From NCBI RefSeq assembly GCF_000499285.1, contig NZ_AWUN01000001.1, positions 310,001 to 374,000 on the forward strand: 64,000 bases of DNA, read 5' to 3'. Positions 42,284-58,005 of the stretch are shown here, in pieces. A model generated the notes under the pieces. The model was not told the origin of the DNA. It saw only the letters and a list, made by a program, of their open reading frames with translations, and did not search any database. Every line of letters starts with the position of its first letter. The first letter of the stretch is position 1. Made by a program: the position numbers and the translations under genes. The stretch comes from Bifidobacterium sp. 7101 (GTDB taxonomy: Bacteria; Actinomycetota; Actinomycetes; Actinomycetales; Bifidobacteriaceae).

Positions 42284-43648
42284 ATGATCACACGCGATGA
42301 GGTCCTTGAGACCAACGATATGATCGACCGGGAGCGCCTGGACGTGCGCACCATCACCATGGGTATCAGTCTGCTGGATTGTGTAAGCGGGGATGTGGAC
42401 ATGCTCTGTAGAAACATCCATCGCAAGATCGTCTCTCTGGCCGGCGACCTGGTGTCCACTGGAGACTCCATCGCCCGCGAATACGGCATTCCCATCGTCA
42501 ACAAACGCATCACCGTCACTCCCATATCCCTGGTGGCTGCCGGAGCCTGCCATACCGTGGAGGACTATGTGGCCGTGGCCAAGGCCTTGGACCGCTCGGC
42601 CCAGGAGGTCGGAGTCAACCTGATCGGCGGCTATTCGGCCCTGGTCGGCAAGGGCATGACCCCGGCCGAGCGGCTGCTGATCAAGTCCCTGCCCAGGGCA
42701 CTGAGCCAGACGGAACGGGTCTGCGCCAGCGTCAACGTGGGCTCCACCAGAACGGGCATCGATATGGATGCCGTAGCCCTGATGGGCCGGGTCGTCAAGG
42801 CCACGGCCGAGAGCACCGCCGACTCGGACAGCTCCGGCTGCACCAAGCTGGTGGTCTTCTGCAACGCTCCGGACGATAACCCCTTCATGGCCGGTGGTTT
42901 CCATGGAGTCAGCCAGGGGTCGGCCGTCATCAACGTGGGGGTCTCCGGACCCGGCGTGGTCAAGACCGCCTTGGAGTCAGCCAAGGGAGCGGACTTCGGG
43001 CAGCTCTGCGAGACCATCAAGAGGACGGCCTTCAAGATCACCCGGGTGGGGCAGCTCGTGGCCCAGGAGGCCAGCCGTCGTCTGGACGTGCCATTCGGGA
43101 TCATCGACCTGTCCTTGGCTCCCACCCCTGCTGTCGGAGATTCAGTGGGCGAAGTCCTGCAGACCATGGGCCTGGAGCAGGTGGGCGCACCCGGGACGAC
43201 TGCGGCCCTGGCCATCCTCAACGATCAGGTCAAGAAGGGCGGCATCATGGCCTCCAGCTCGGTGGGCGGGCTGTCCGGGGCCTTCATCCCCGTATCCGAA
43301 GACGCCGCCATGATCCAGGCTGCGCAAGAGGGGAGCCTGACCCTGGAGAAGCTTGAGGCCATGACCTGCGTCTGCTCGGTGGGGCTGGATATGATTCCCA
43401 TCCCCGGGGACACTTCTGCGGAATCCATCTCCGGCCTTATCGCCGACGAGGCGGCCATCGGCATGATCAATCAGAAGACCACCGCAGTCAGGGTCATTCC
43501 TGTCATCGGCAAGCAGGTGGGCGAGTGGGCCGAGTTCGGCGGGCTCATGGGTGGTGGGCCGGTCGTGCCTGTCAATACCCGCTCATGTGCCGACTTCGTC
43601 AACCGGGGCGGACACATCCCAGCGCCCATTCACAGTTTCAAGAACTGA
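42284..43648 (+). CDS. PFL-family / UPF0210 (DUF711) protein
   Basis: A 454-residue protein of the UPF0210 family, structurally related to glycyl-radical-type barrels but without a demonstrated activity. It shows the family marks [76 protein letters not shown] and [11 protein letters not shown]. No C-terminal glycyl-radical loop is visible, so a radical reaction is unlikely. GAGGAGG precedes the ATG. It is co-transcribed with the ACT-domain gene. A metabolic role linked to amino acids is only a guess. Confidence 0.9.
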   Translation: MITRDEVLETNDMIDRERLDVRTITMGISLLDCVSGDVDMLCRNIHRKIVSLAGDLVSTGDSIAREYGIPIVNKRITVTPISLVAAGACHTVEDYVAVAKALDRSAQEVGVNLIGGYSALVGKGMTPAERLLIKSLPRALSQTERVCASVNVGSTRTGIDMDAVALMGRVVKATAESTADSDSSGCTKLVVFCNAPDDNPFMAGGFHGVSQGSAVINVGVSGPGVVKTALESAKGADFGQLCETIKRTAFKITRVGQLVAQEASRRLDVPFGIIDLSLAPTPAVGDSVGEVLQTMGLEQVGAPGTTAALAILNDQVKKGGIMASSSVGGLSGAFIPVSEDAAMIQAAQEGSLTLEKLEAMTCVCSVGLDMIPIPGDTSAESISGLIADEAAIGMINQKTTAVRVIPVIGKQVGEWAEFGGLMGGGPVVPVNTRSCADFVNRGGHIPAPIHSFKN

Positions 43649-43663
43649 GCGCGCTCGCGGGGT

Positions 43664-44317
43664 TCAGCGGCCGCCTTGGAATCCCAGCTGCCGCCAGGCC
43701 TCGTAGATGGCTATTGAGGCGCAGTTGGTCAGGTTCAGGCTGCGCAGACTGGGCCGCATGGGCAGCCTGACCTGTTCGGCCACATGAGGGCCAGCCATGA
43801 TGTCCATGGGGTCGGGGATGTCGCCCGGCTCGGGGCCGAACAGGAGGATGTCGTCCGGCCGGTAGTTGACTTCGGTGTAGAGCTTGTCAGCGTGGGCGGT
43901 GAAGGCGATGATCCGGCTGTCAGGCATGGAGCGGACCAGGTCGTCGAAGTCCGGGTGCAGAACCACGTGGGCCATGTCATGGTAGTCCAGGCCGGCCCGG
44001 CGCAGCTTGGTGTCCTTGAGGTTGAAGCCCAGGGGCTCTATCAGGTGCAGGATGGTGCCGGTCACGGCGCACAGACGGATGGCCGAGCCCGTATTGCCGG
44101 GGATTCGCGGCGAGTAATAGCATAGGTGGGGCGTGGAGGTCTTCACTCGGCTGGCCTGATCGGCCTTCATCATGGCATCCACCACGGAGATGGGGTTGCC
44201 ATGGGCGTCAGTGACCAGCTCGTCGGGACCATAATTCGATTTGCGGTATCCGTACTCGTACATGCTTTCGACGGCCTTCGATGGGTCGCCGGACCGCTCC
44301 TGCTCCTGCCTGTTCAT
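43664..44317 (-). CDS. trmL: tRNA (cytidine(34)-2'-O)-methyltransferase TrmL
   Basis: A 217-residue SPOUT methyltransferase that modifies the wobble base of some leucine tRNAs. The core (about 64-217) has YYSPRIPGNTGSAIRLCA, LHLIEPLGFNLKD, LRRAGLDY, DDILLFGPEPGDIP and the knot motif LRSLNLTNCASIAIYEAW. E. coli TrmL is near 157 residues; here about 63 extra N-terminal residues are charged and of no recognised fold. The gene diverges from mutY with a 75-nt gap and converges on the UPF0210 gene. Confidence 0.9.
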   Translation of the reverse strand: MNRQEQERSGDPSKAVESMYEYGYRKSNYGPDELVTDAHGNPISVVDAMMKADQASRVKTSTPHLCYYSPRIPGNTGSAIRLCAVTGTILHLIEPLGFNLKDTKLRRAGLDYHDMAHVVLHPDFDDLVRSMPDSRIIAFTAHADKLYTEVNYRPDDILLFGPEPGDIPDPMDIMAGPHVAEQVRLPMRPSLRSLNLTNCASIAIYEAWRQLGFQGGR

Positions 44318-44392
44318 GAGGCCAACCTACCGTCGCCAAACGACAGGCCAGACAGGGCTGGTCGGCACCGTCGGGCAGAATACGGCGGTTGA

Positions 44393-45463
44393 ATGGGGCA
44401 GAATCGGATGGCGAAGGGCGGTGTGACCATGGAGAAGGCGGAGACGTCCTCGGCGGAGATTGAGCCCATCCGCCTGCGGCTGTTCGACTGGTGGAGCCGA
44501 TACGCCCGCGACCTGCCCTGGCGTTTTGGACGGACCACGCCCTGGGGGGTTCTGGTCTCCGAGGTCATGAGCCAGCAGACCCAGATGAGCCGGGTGGTGC
44601 CCTACTGGACGGCCTGGATGAAGGTATGGCCGGATGCGGCCTCCTTGGCCGCTGCGCCCAAGGCCGAGGTCATCACGGCCTGGGGTCGGCTGGGCTACCC
44701 GCGCCGAGCCCTGCGCCTGCAGGAATGCGCGCAGCAGGTGGCCGGCCAGTATGCAGACCGCCTGCCCCGGGATTACGACCAGCTGGTGGCCCTGCCCGGC
44801 ATCGGCGACTACACGGCCAGCGCTGTCATGAGCTTTGCCTACGGCGAGAGGATCGCCGTCATCGACACCAACATCCGCAGGGTGCTCTCCAGGGTCTTCC
44901 TGGGGCGCGAATCCACCGGTGGCGCTGCCAGCCGAGAGGAGCGCCAGCTGGCATGGGAGGTCCTGCCCGAGGACGAAGGACAGGAGCGTGCTAGTGCCGA
45001 TGACGGAGGGCCACAGGATGCCGGTGTTAAGGACAGCGGTGACCAGGACGATAATGGTCGTCTGGGACTGGCTGATCCGAAGGTCAGGTCGGCGGCCTGG
45101 CGGGAGCCGCCCTCGGCCCGATGGAACCAGGCCGTCATGGAGCTGGGAGCCACGGTCTGCATCGCCCGCAAGCCGGCCTGCGACATCTGCCCTCTGGCCG
45201 GCCACTGCCGCTTTCTGAAGGCTGGACTGCCCGGTCTGGGCGAAGGCAGGACCAGGCCCCGACAGCACTTCGCGGGTACCGACCGACAGGTCCGCGGTGC
45301 CATCCTTCAGGCCCTGCGGCAGGCTTCGGGCGTGCCCGTCTCAAGGAAGGACCTGAAACCCCTGTGCGAGGACACAATCCGACTTGATCGGTGCATCGCT
45401 TCACTGGACGAGGACGGTCTTCTGGAGATCGGCCAGGACGGCAGCCTGAGTCTGCCGCAGTGA
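44393..45463 (+). CDS. mutY: A/G-specific adenine glycosylase MutY
   Basis: A base-excision repair enzyme that removes A opposite 8-oxoguanine. Motifs: DLPWRFGRTTPW, SEVMSQQTQMSRV with the catalytic Glu, LPGIGDYTASAV (helix-hairpin-helix), VIDTNIRRVLSR with the catalytic Asp, and the 4Fe-4S ligands in CIARKPACDICPLAGHC. Two oddities: an Asp/Gly-rich insertion of about 40 residues just before the cluster helix (near EDEGQERASADDGG), and no NUDIX-like C-terminal domain; instead a short helical region (FAGTDRQVRGAIL) typical of actinobacterial MutY. ATG 44393, 44408 and 44429 are all possible starts. Confidence 0.93.
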   Translation: MGQNRMAKGGVTMEKAETSSAEIEPIRLRLFDWWSRYARDLPWRFGRTTPWGVLVSEVMSQQTQMSRVVPYWTAWMKVWPDAASLAAAPKAEVITAWGRLGYPRRALRLQECAQQVAGQYADRLPRDYDQLVALPGIGDYTASAVMSFAYGERIAVIDTNIRRVLSRVFLGRESTGGAASREERQLAWEVLPEDEGQERASADDGGPQDAGVKDSGDQDDNGRLGLADPKVRSAAWREPPSARWNQAVMELGATVCIARKPACDICPLAGHCRFLKAGLPGLGEGRTRPRQHFAGTDRQVRGAILQALRQASGVPVSRKDLKPLCEDTIRLDRCIASLDEDGLLEIGQDGSLSLPQ

Positions 45464-45479
45464 AGGCTGCCCTGGCGAT

Positions 45480-45494
45480 TAGACTGGAGAAGTA
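45480..45494 (+). promoter_or_regulatory. Short-leader promoter for the membrane-anchored protein
   Basis: TAGACT (45480-45485), GGAGAAGT, ATG 45494, an 8-nt gap. The GGAG could also act as a weak ribosome site if transcription starts earlier. Confidence 0.4.
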
Positions 45495-46165
45495 TGGCCA
45501 AGCGACGCATGAGCGAGAAGAAGCGGCGGATGTACCGCCGCCGGAGGATTGCGGCCGCCCTGCTGGCGGTGCTCTTCCTGTTGGTCTGCGCTGGCCTGGT
45601 TTGGGGCGTGGGGGCCGGCATCAGAGCCCTGCGCTCAGGCGATGGAGGCCAGGGAGCCTCGACCAGCACCCGGCAGGACGCAAAGAACAATTCCAAGGAC
45701 AAGGACAACAAGGACAAGCAGGGCAAGGAGCAGAAGAAGGACGCCGGCAAGAAGCGTTCCTCCGGAGCTCCTGACTGCGACAAGGGGGATTTGGCCCTGG
45801 AGCTGGCTGCGCCTAATCCCAGTACTGGGGTCGGCGGATCCATCGACTTCACGGTGACCATCCGGCACAAGGGGACAGGCTCATGCTTGGTGGACGGTTC
45901 CGATGGCGGCCGGGTGCTGGTCATCACCAGCGGCGAGGATACCGTCTGGCGCTCCGATGCCTGCCCGGTGGGGGCTCGCACCCTGCTCATGGCCACCGGC
46001 GACAAGGATGTGCAGACCATCACCTGGCATGCCGACAGGAGCCAGGAGAGCTGTCAGCCTGATCAGAAGCTGCCCCGGGTCAAGGCTGGTTCCTACCAGG
46101 CCAAGCTGGTGCTCAAGGCCGATTCCAAGGTGGTCTCCCAGCCAGTGCCGGTCATGGTCCAATAG
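45494..46165 (+). CDS. Membrane-anchored protein of unknown function with Lys-rich stalk
   Basis: 223 residues that I do not recognise. A very basic N terminus (MAKRRMSEKKRRMYRRRR) is followed by one hydrophobic helix (about 19-42). A Lys/Asp/Gln/Asn stretch follows (about 60-90), then an extracytoplasmic beta-rich domain (about 92-223) with four cysteines that could form two disulfides. The domain reads like an immunoglobulin-like fold (SIDFTVTIRHKGTGSCLV, ending in a string of alternating hydrophobics). The gene lies between mutY and rpoB with its own -10 element. Conserved in actinobacteria by impression only. Confidence 0.7.
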   Translation: MAKRRMSEKKRRMYRRRRIAAALLAVLFLLVCAGLVWGVGAGIRALRSGDGGQGASTSTRQDAKNNSKDKDNKDKQGKEQKKDAGKKRSSGAPDCDKGDLALELAAPNPSTGVGGSIDFTVTIRHKGTGSCLVDGSDGGRVLVITSGEDTVWRSDACPVGARTLLMATGDKDVQTITWHADRSQESCQPDQKLPRVKAGSYQAKLVLKADSKVVSQPVPVMVQ

Positions 46166-46190
46166 CAGCTTTTCCAAATCGACACGCCGA

Positions 46191-46219
46191 TTGCGTCCAG
46201 AGTTCTTGTCTGCTATAGT
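46191..46219 (+). promoter_or_regulatory. Promoter of rpoBC
   Basis: TTGCGT (46191-46196), exactly 17 nt, TATAGT (46214-46219). Transcription should start near 46226, leaving a leader of about 134 nt before rpoB, in contrast to the many leaderless genes around it. Confidence 0.75.
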
Positions 46220-46225
46220 TTTGTC

Positions 46226-46359
46226 TTTGCATGAGGTGTGTCATATAGCGGGCATGCATCATCAAGGAGATGCCCGCGAATAGGCATATGGCGGCCATTC
46301 GGCATCTCCCTGGGGTAACAGGAATGATCGAGTACGGCGAGCGATAAGGAACGTCCATT
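46226..46359 (+). promoter_or_regulatory. Structured rpoBC leader with two mutually exclusive hairpins
   Basis: Stem A pairs 46248-46255 (GCGGGCAT) with 46270-46277 (ATGCCCGC). Stem B pairs 46266-46274 (GGAGATGCC) with 46301-46309 (GGCATCTCC). Both are perfect and share bases 46270-46274, so only one can form at a time. Stem B hides an AAGGAG directly before ATG 46270, which opens a 25-codon frame ending at TAA 46345-46347, inside the rpoB ribosome site TAAGGAAC. No T tract follows, so control by translation or by pausing is more likely than termination. Confidence 0.5.
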
Positions 46360-49926
<3,567 letters not shown>

Positions 49927-49939
49927 ACCACCAGTCACA

Positions 49940-49964
49940 GGGATGCCCGCCTGACGGGCATCCC
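49940..49964 (+). other. Hairpin in the rpoB-rpoC spacer
   Basis: A perfect 10-bp stem (GGGATGCCCG with CGGGCATCCC) with a 5-nt loop, no T tract. It carries GATGCCCGC (49942-49950), also present in the rpoB leader (46269-46277). A processing or mRNA-stability element is more likely than a terminator. Confidence 0.6.
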
Positions 49965-50014
49965 GCCAAGAGGCAAACTTCAGAGCAGTTACAAGATCAG
50001 AGACAGGACACAGA

Positions 50015-54175
<4,161 letters not shown>

Positions 54176-54202
54176 GTGCATATACGGCAAGTAGCCGCAG
54201 AT

Positions 54203-54233
54203 CTGCTTGGGCCGGATAACCCGGCCCAAGCAG
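54203..54233 (+). terminator. First terminator hairpin after rpoC
   Basis: A perfect 13-bp stem (CTGCTTGGGCCGG with CCGGCCCAAGCAG) and a 5-nt loop, 28 nt after the rpoC stop. There is no T tract, so it may stabilise the 3' end or act in both directions. Confidence 0.7.
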
Positions 54234-54257
54234 AGTCGGCTGCAGGATATGTGATAA

Positions 54258-54309
54258 ACAATGAGGGCTCGTGTGATTTTGGCGATCGCATGGGCCCTCA
54301 TTGTGTTTT
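54258..54309 (+). terminator. Second terminator after rpoC
   Basis: An 11-bp perfect stem (arms 54258-54268 and 54294-54304, two more weak pairs inward) followed by GTTTTC. The loop contains the palindrome GCGATCGC. It forms a tandem stop with the previous hairpin before the convergent transglutaminase-like gene. Confidence 0.75.
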
Positions 54310-54337
54310 CCTGCTGTTCAGGTTGTCGGCGGACAGG

Positions 54338-56749
54338 TCAGTGCAGATGCCTAGGGGAAAGCAGGGTGCGCCAGCGTCGGGTTCGTGGCAGGGATGCCAG
54401 GATGGCGGACCGAAGCTTGTCCACCAGCTGCCAGCAGTCTTCGGCCTCCTGCTCATCTGAAGGGTGCCGGTCGAAAGAAGCCTGATCGGCCATGCTGCGC
54501 AGTCGATCCAGATCCTCGCGCAGTCCGGACGACGAGGACCCTGGGGGGTCGGTCAGCAGGGTCCGGGCAATCAGAACCGCCTGTTCGCTGCGGGTGCCAT
54601 CCAGGGACAAGCCAGTCTGTATGCCCAGGTTGCCGATCTGTCGCCAGCCGGCGCGGATACGTGTCTTCGGGTCGCCGGTCGACCGGGCCCGTCGGCGCAG
54701 CAAGGCCTTGAAGGTCAGCAGGAGCAGAACCAGGAGAGCCGGCAGCCAGAGTGGCATGGTCCAGAGTGTCACTTTGGCTAGCAGGGGTCCGTACCGCTTC
54801 CAGAAGGAGGGTGAAGACTGCCGTGATGCCTCCTGGCCGCCAACGGTGGTTCTGCCATGGGTGGTTCTGTCGTCACGAGGAGGATCGACCAGCGGGGGCG
54901 GTGGCTGGCGGACCAGGGTGCGCGGATCGGGCGGTGTGGAGTCCAGAGACCTGTCCGGGGTCTTGGTCTCCGGTGGCGTGGGGTAGAAGGGGACCCACCC
55001 GAGTCCCTTGAGATTGATTTCCACCCAGGCCTGGGCATCGCGTCCTGTGAAGTCAATTCGGGTACTCCCGTCCGCTTCAGTCCTGGTCCGTGCCCGGCTG
55101 ATGGAGCCGTCGCGATTCTTGGGGAGGAATCCCAAGACCACCCGGGATGGCAGACCCATCTGCCGGGCCAGGAGGGCCATGGCCGAGGCGTATTGCTCGC
55201 TGTCGCCCACCATGGCCTGGCCCTGCAGGAGCTGATTGATTCGATAGTCGCCATGGCCGGAGGGTGAGGGATAGTCACCGGCCAGACCATGGGAGAACCA
55301 TCCCTCCTTGTGCAGCCGTTCCTCGATGGCCAGCGCCCTGGCGCCGCCGCGCGCCTGCATGGAGGTCATGGAGGCAGCCGCCTTGGGCAGGCTCTCAGGG
55401 GTATCCGCCAGGGGAGGCACCTGTGCATCTCCCGGATTGCTGTCGGCTATGCGACGAGTGGCGGGTCGGTCTTCGGTCACGCCGCGCACCGTATAGCTGG
55501 CCCCGGCCTGCAGGGCCTGATCGGTCAGTGCGGTGTCCGTGGCCTTGTTGAAGTAGAGGTCCTTCCGTTGCAGGCCTTGGTCCGTATCGATGCTGTCGAC
55601 CTGTCCGGCGGAGGGCAGCCAAGCGTGATCGAATCCCTCCCGAATCAGGAAGGTCGCGGTAAAAGGCCGTCCGGTCTGTTCGCTGTCTTTGGCTATTCCC
55701 TGCCGGGTTTCTGTGCGGATCTGGGCGCCGATGCGCCGGTAATCGGCGGCTCCTGCGCCTGAGGAGTCGGACAGGTTCCAGACCTTGCCGTCATAACGGT
55801 CCATGACGGCCATTCGGACCGGCGTACCGGCGGGCAGGTTGCGGACTGTGACCAGGGTATCGTCGCGGTGACGCTTGATATAGGCGCGATAATCGCTCAG
55901 GGGGCTGGTGAACTGGTAGGGGTCCATGGGGGGCTGATAGTGGTCTCGGATGACCAGCCTGGTCGGGGCGGGCAGGATTCCAGCGGAGAAAATCAATCCG
56001 GTTGTCAATGCCAGAGTCAGAAGCGTGGATGCGAGTCCTTGTAGACGCAGCAGACCCAGTTCGCTGGCGCACCAGATCAACAGGAGCAGCCACAGGATGC
56101 CGCCCGTCAACGCCGGGTGGAGGCCTCTGCTGGTGCCCAGGGCGGCTGACACAGCCATGGTGGCCAGGATGGGCAGGGTGGCTGCCAGGACGGCCACGGG
56201 GTGCATCGGCCGTCCCAGGTTGCGGCCCAGGCCATGACGGGCCAGCAGCACGGCCAGATAACAGGTCCATAGCATCAGCGTCCACAGAGCCATCAGTACG
56301 CCGGCTTCCTGGCCGAGTGGCGGGTCGATGGCCACCAGGGTCTTGAAAGCGCCGAAGGTGGCGGACCACCCTTGTGCCAGGGTTGCCCAGGTGGGCAGAA
56401 CGTGTGCCAGGGTTGTCCCGTTTAGAGCGAGGATGGGGCCCAGCAGGAACTGGGCTGCAATCAGTAGCAGAGGCTGCAGGAGGGTTGTGGCAATACCACG
56501 CCGGGGGAGCAAGGCGATCAGCAGTCCGGTCAGGCAGGCTGCGGCTCCCACTGTAAGCCAGAGGGGCAGGCTGCCGTAGACGGGCAGCAGCTGCAGTCCG
56601 GCCAACAGATTGAGGGGCGCCAGTGTGGCGATCAGAATGATGGGAGAGCGGTGCCGGGTGGGGTCGACAGTGGATTGCAGACCTGCCCGGTCGATCAGGC
56701 GGATGGGCTCTCTCTGCGCTTGGTCAGGCCATGATGCGGATGTGCTCAT
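54338..56749 (-). CDS. DUF3488/transglutaminase-like membrane protein, catalytic triad replaced
   Basis: 803 residues: about eight membrane helices in the first 270, a large extracytoplasmic region with a transglutaminase-like domain (about 510-620), a Pro/Thr-rich linker, one more helix (about 665-690) and a cytosolic helical C terminus. In active relatives the triad reads GxCEQ, DAHAW and PFDPT; here these are GDSEQYA (Ser, codon 55199-55201), DAQAW (Gln, 55031-55033) and PFYPT (Tyr, 54983-54985). It is therefore probably inactive as a transglutaminase. It overlaps the DUF58 gene by 4 bp and is the last gene of the PFNA-like operon (tgm in that scheme). Confidence 0.9.
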   Translation of the reverse strand: MSTSASWPDQAQREPIRLIDRAGLQSTVDPTRHRSPIILIATLAPLNLLAGLQLLPVYGSLPLWLTVGAAACLTGLLIALLPRRGIATTLLQPLLLIAAQFLLGPILALNGTTLAHVLPTWATLAQGWSATFGAFKTLVAIDPPLGQEAGVLMALWTLMLWTCYLAVLLARHGLGRNLGRPMHPVAVLAATLPILATMAVSAALGTSRGLHPALTGGILWLLLLIWCASELGLLRLQGLASTLLTLALTTGLIFSAGILPAPTRLVIRDHYQPPMDPYQFTSPLSDYRAYIKRHRDDTLVTVRNLPAGTPVRMAVMDRYDGKVWNLSDSSGAGAADYRRIGAQIRTETRQGIAKDSEQTGRPFTATFLIREGFDHAWLPSAGQVDSIDTDQGLQRKDLYFNKATDTALTDQALQAGASYTVRGVTEDRPATRRIADSNPGDAQVPPLADTPESLPKAAASMTSMQARGGARALAIEERLHKEGWFSHGLAGDYPSPSGHGDYRINQLLQGQAMVGDSEQYASAMALLARQMGLPSRVVLGFLPKNRDGSISRARTRTEADGSTRIDFTGRDAQAWVEINLKGLGWVPFYPTPPETKTPDRSLDSTPPDPRTLVRQPPPPLVDPPRDDRTTHGRTTVGGQEASRQSSPSFWKRYGPLLAKVTLWTMPLWLPALLVLLLLTFKALLRRRARSTGDPKTRIRAGWRQIGNLGIQTGLSLDGTRSEQAVLIARTLLTDPPGSSSSGLREDLDRLRSMADQASFDRHPSDEQEAEDCWQLVDKLRSAILASLPRTRRWRTLLSPRHLH

Positions 56750-58002
56750 GGTTGGTTCTCCATGAGAATGGGAAGGTCCCTTATATTGCCCATATTGCCC
56801 AAAACGGCGTTGACAAGGCCCGGCTGCGTCTGCAGACTTGGATTGGCATCCAGGTCAGCAGCCAGCAGCATGACCGGGGAGACGCTCTGGGCCGATTCGC
56901 CCATCAACGTAGAGGGTTGACGGTCGCCCATCGATCCGGTTACCAGAATGGTCAGGCTGGTTCGCTCGGGAGCGTCGGACAGGTCTGGCTTGTCGTAGCT
57001 GTCCTGGCTGGGGCGGATGGCACTGCAGGCATCCAGAAAGCTTCGGGGATCCTCCGTGGGCAGGGTGGTTCCATGGGCATCGGAATCGTCGGGTTCCGGG
57101 GCCAGCGCTTGCAGCTGACGGCCATCAAGCAGGCATCGGCAGCCCAGAGAGGCGTAGATTTCAACTGCCAGCTCGAACTCATCCGCATTCCGGTATGAGG
57201 TGGCTTGGCCGTCCAGAATCAGGCTGGTTCTGGTGCGCAGGGTGGGCTCGTACTGGCGGACCATCATGGTGCCGACCCGGGCAGTGGACAGCCAGTGGAC
57301 CCGTTTCATGTCGTCGCCGGGCGCATAGGGGCGAAGGGCATGGAATTCCAGGTCGTCGTCGACAATGCCGGGACCAGGGTCCCCCTCCAGGTCGCGTTCC
57401 AGTCCGGCTTCAAGGGGCGGAAGAGCCACAGTGCGGGGATGGATATAGAGTTTTCGGGCGCCAGTCAGAATCCGGCGGCGGCGGATGAGTCCCATCGGGT
57501 CCCCGGCCTCCATGGTCACAGGTCCCAGATCAATCACCCCACGGGACCTGGCTTCCAGTTTCAAACGGATCTGGTGAGTCTGGCCGGGAGCCAAGGCTGG
57601 CAGCGAGGCCATGATGGTTCCTTGGCCTAGAGCCAGACCAATTCGGCCACGGCGGGTGGAGTGGCTGCCCGGATTGCTCAGAACCAGGACCAGCTCAGCC
57701 TGGCCACCCACCTCCAGATGGCCTTGGTCCAGACTCGTTTCAGCGCTACAGGACAGGTTGCCCAGGCTCATCAGCAACCCCAGCAGCAGCATGCCTGCAC
57801 CTAGCAGAGCGCCCGCCATTAGCTCACGCCAACCTGTAGGGACGAAGGCCAGAGCGCACAGGAGCGCAGCCAGCGCCATGCCCCAGCCAAGAGCAGTGAC
57901 CGACTGCCACAGGTCAGCGGCACGGGATCGCAGGCCCTGTCTGGACCCTGTCGAGGATGCCGATCGTGACTCCGGGACAGATCGACGGGCGAAAGCGGTC
58001 AT
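56746..58002 (-). CDS. DUF58 domain protein
   Basis: 418 residues. Two membrane helices near residues 35-85 are followed by a beta-rich region and the DUF58 core, DDLEFHALRPYAPGDDMKRV followed by HWLSTARVGTMMVRQYEP. A von Willebrand-like fold follows (TSLILDGQATSYRNADEFELA). DUF58 proteins regularly accompany MoxR AAA ATPases, and are thought to be targets or adaptors for them. It starts 3 nt after the MoxR gene stop and its end overlaps the next gene by 4 bp, so it is a central part of one operon. Biochemical function unknown. Confidence 0.92.
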   Translation of the reverse strand: MTAFARRSVPESRSASSTGSRQGLRSRAADLWQSVTALGWGMALAALLCALAFVPTGWRELMAGALLGAGMLLLGLLMSLGNLSCSAETSLDQGHLEVGGQAELVLVLSNPGSHSTRRGRIGLALGQGTIMASLPALAPGQTHQIRLKLEARSRGVIDLGPVTMEAGDPMGLIRRRRILTGARKLYIHPRTVALPPLEAGLERDLEGDPGPGIVDDDLEFHALRPYAPGDDMKRVHWLSTARVGTMMVRQYEPTLRTRTSLILDGQATSYRNADEFELAVEIYASLGCRCLLDGRQLQALAPEPDDSDAHGTTLPTEDPRSFLDACSAIRPSQDSYDKPDLSDAPERTSLTILVTGSMGDRQPSTLMGESAQSVSPVMLLAADLDANPSLQTQPGLVNAVLGNMGNIRDLPILMENQP

Positions 58003-58005
58003 GGC

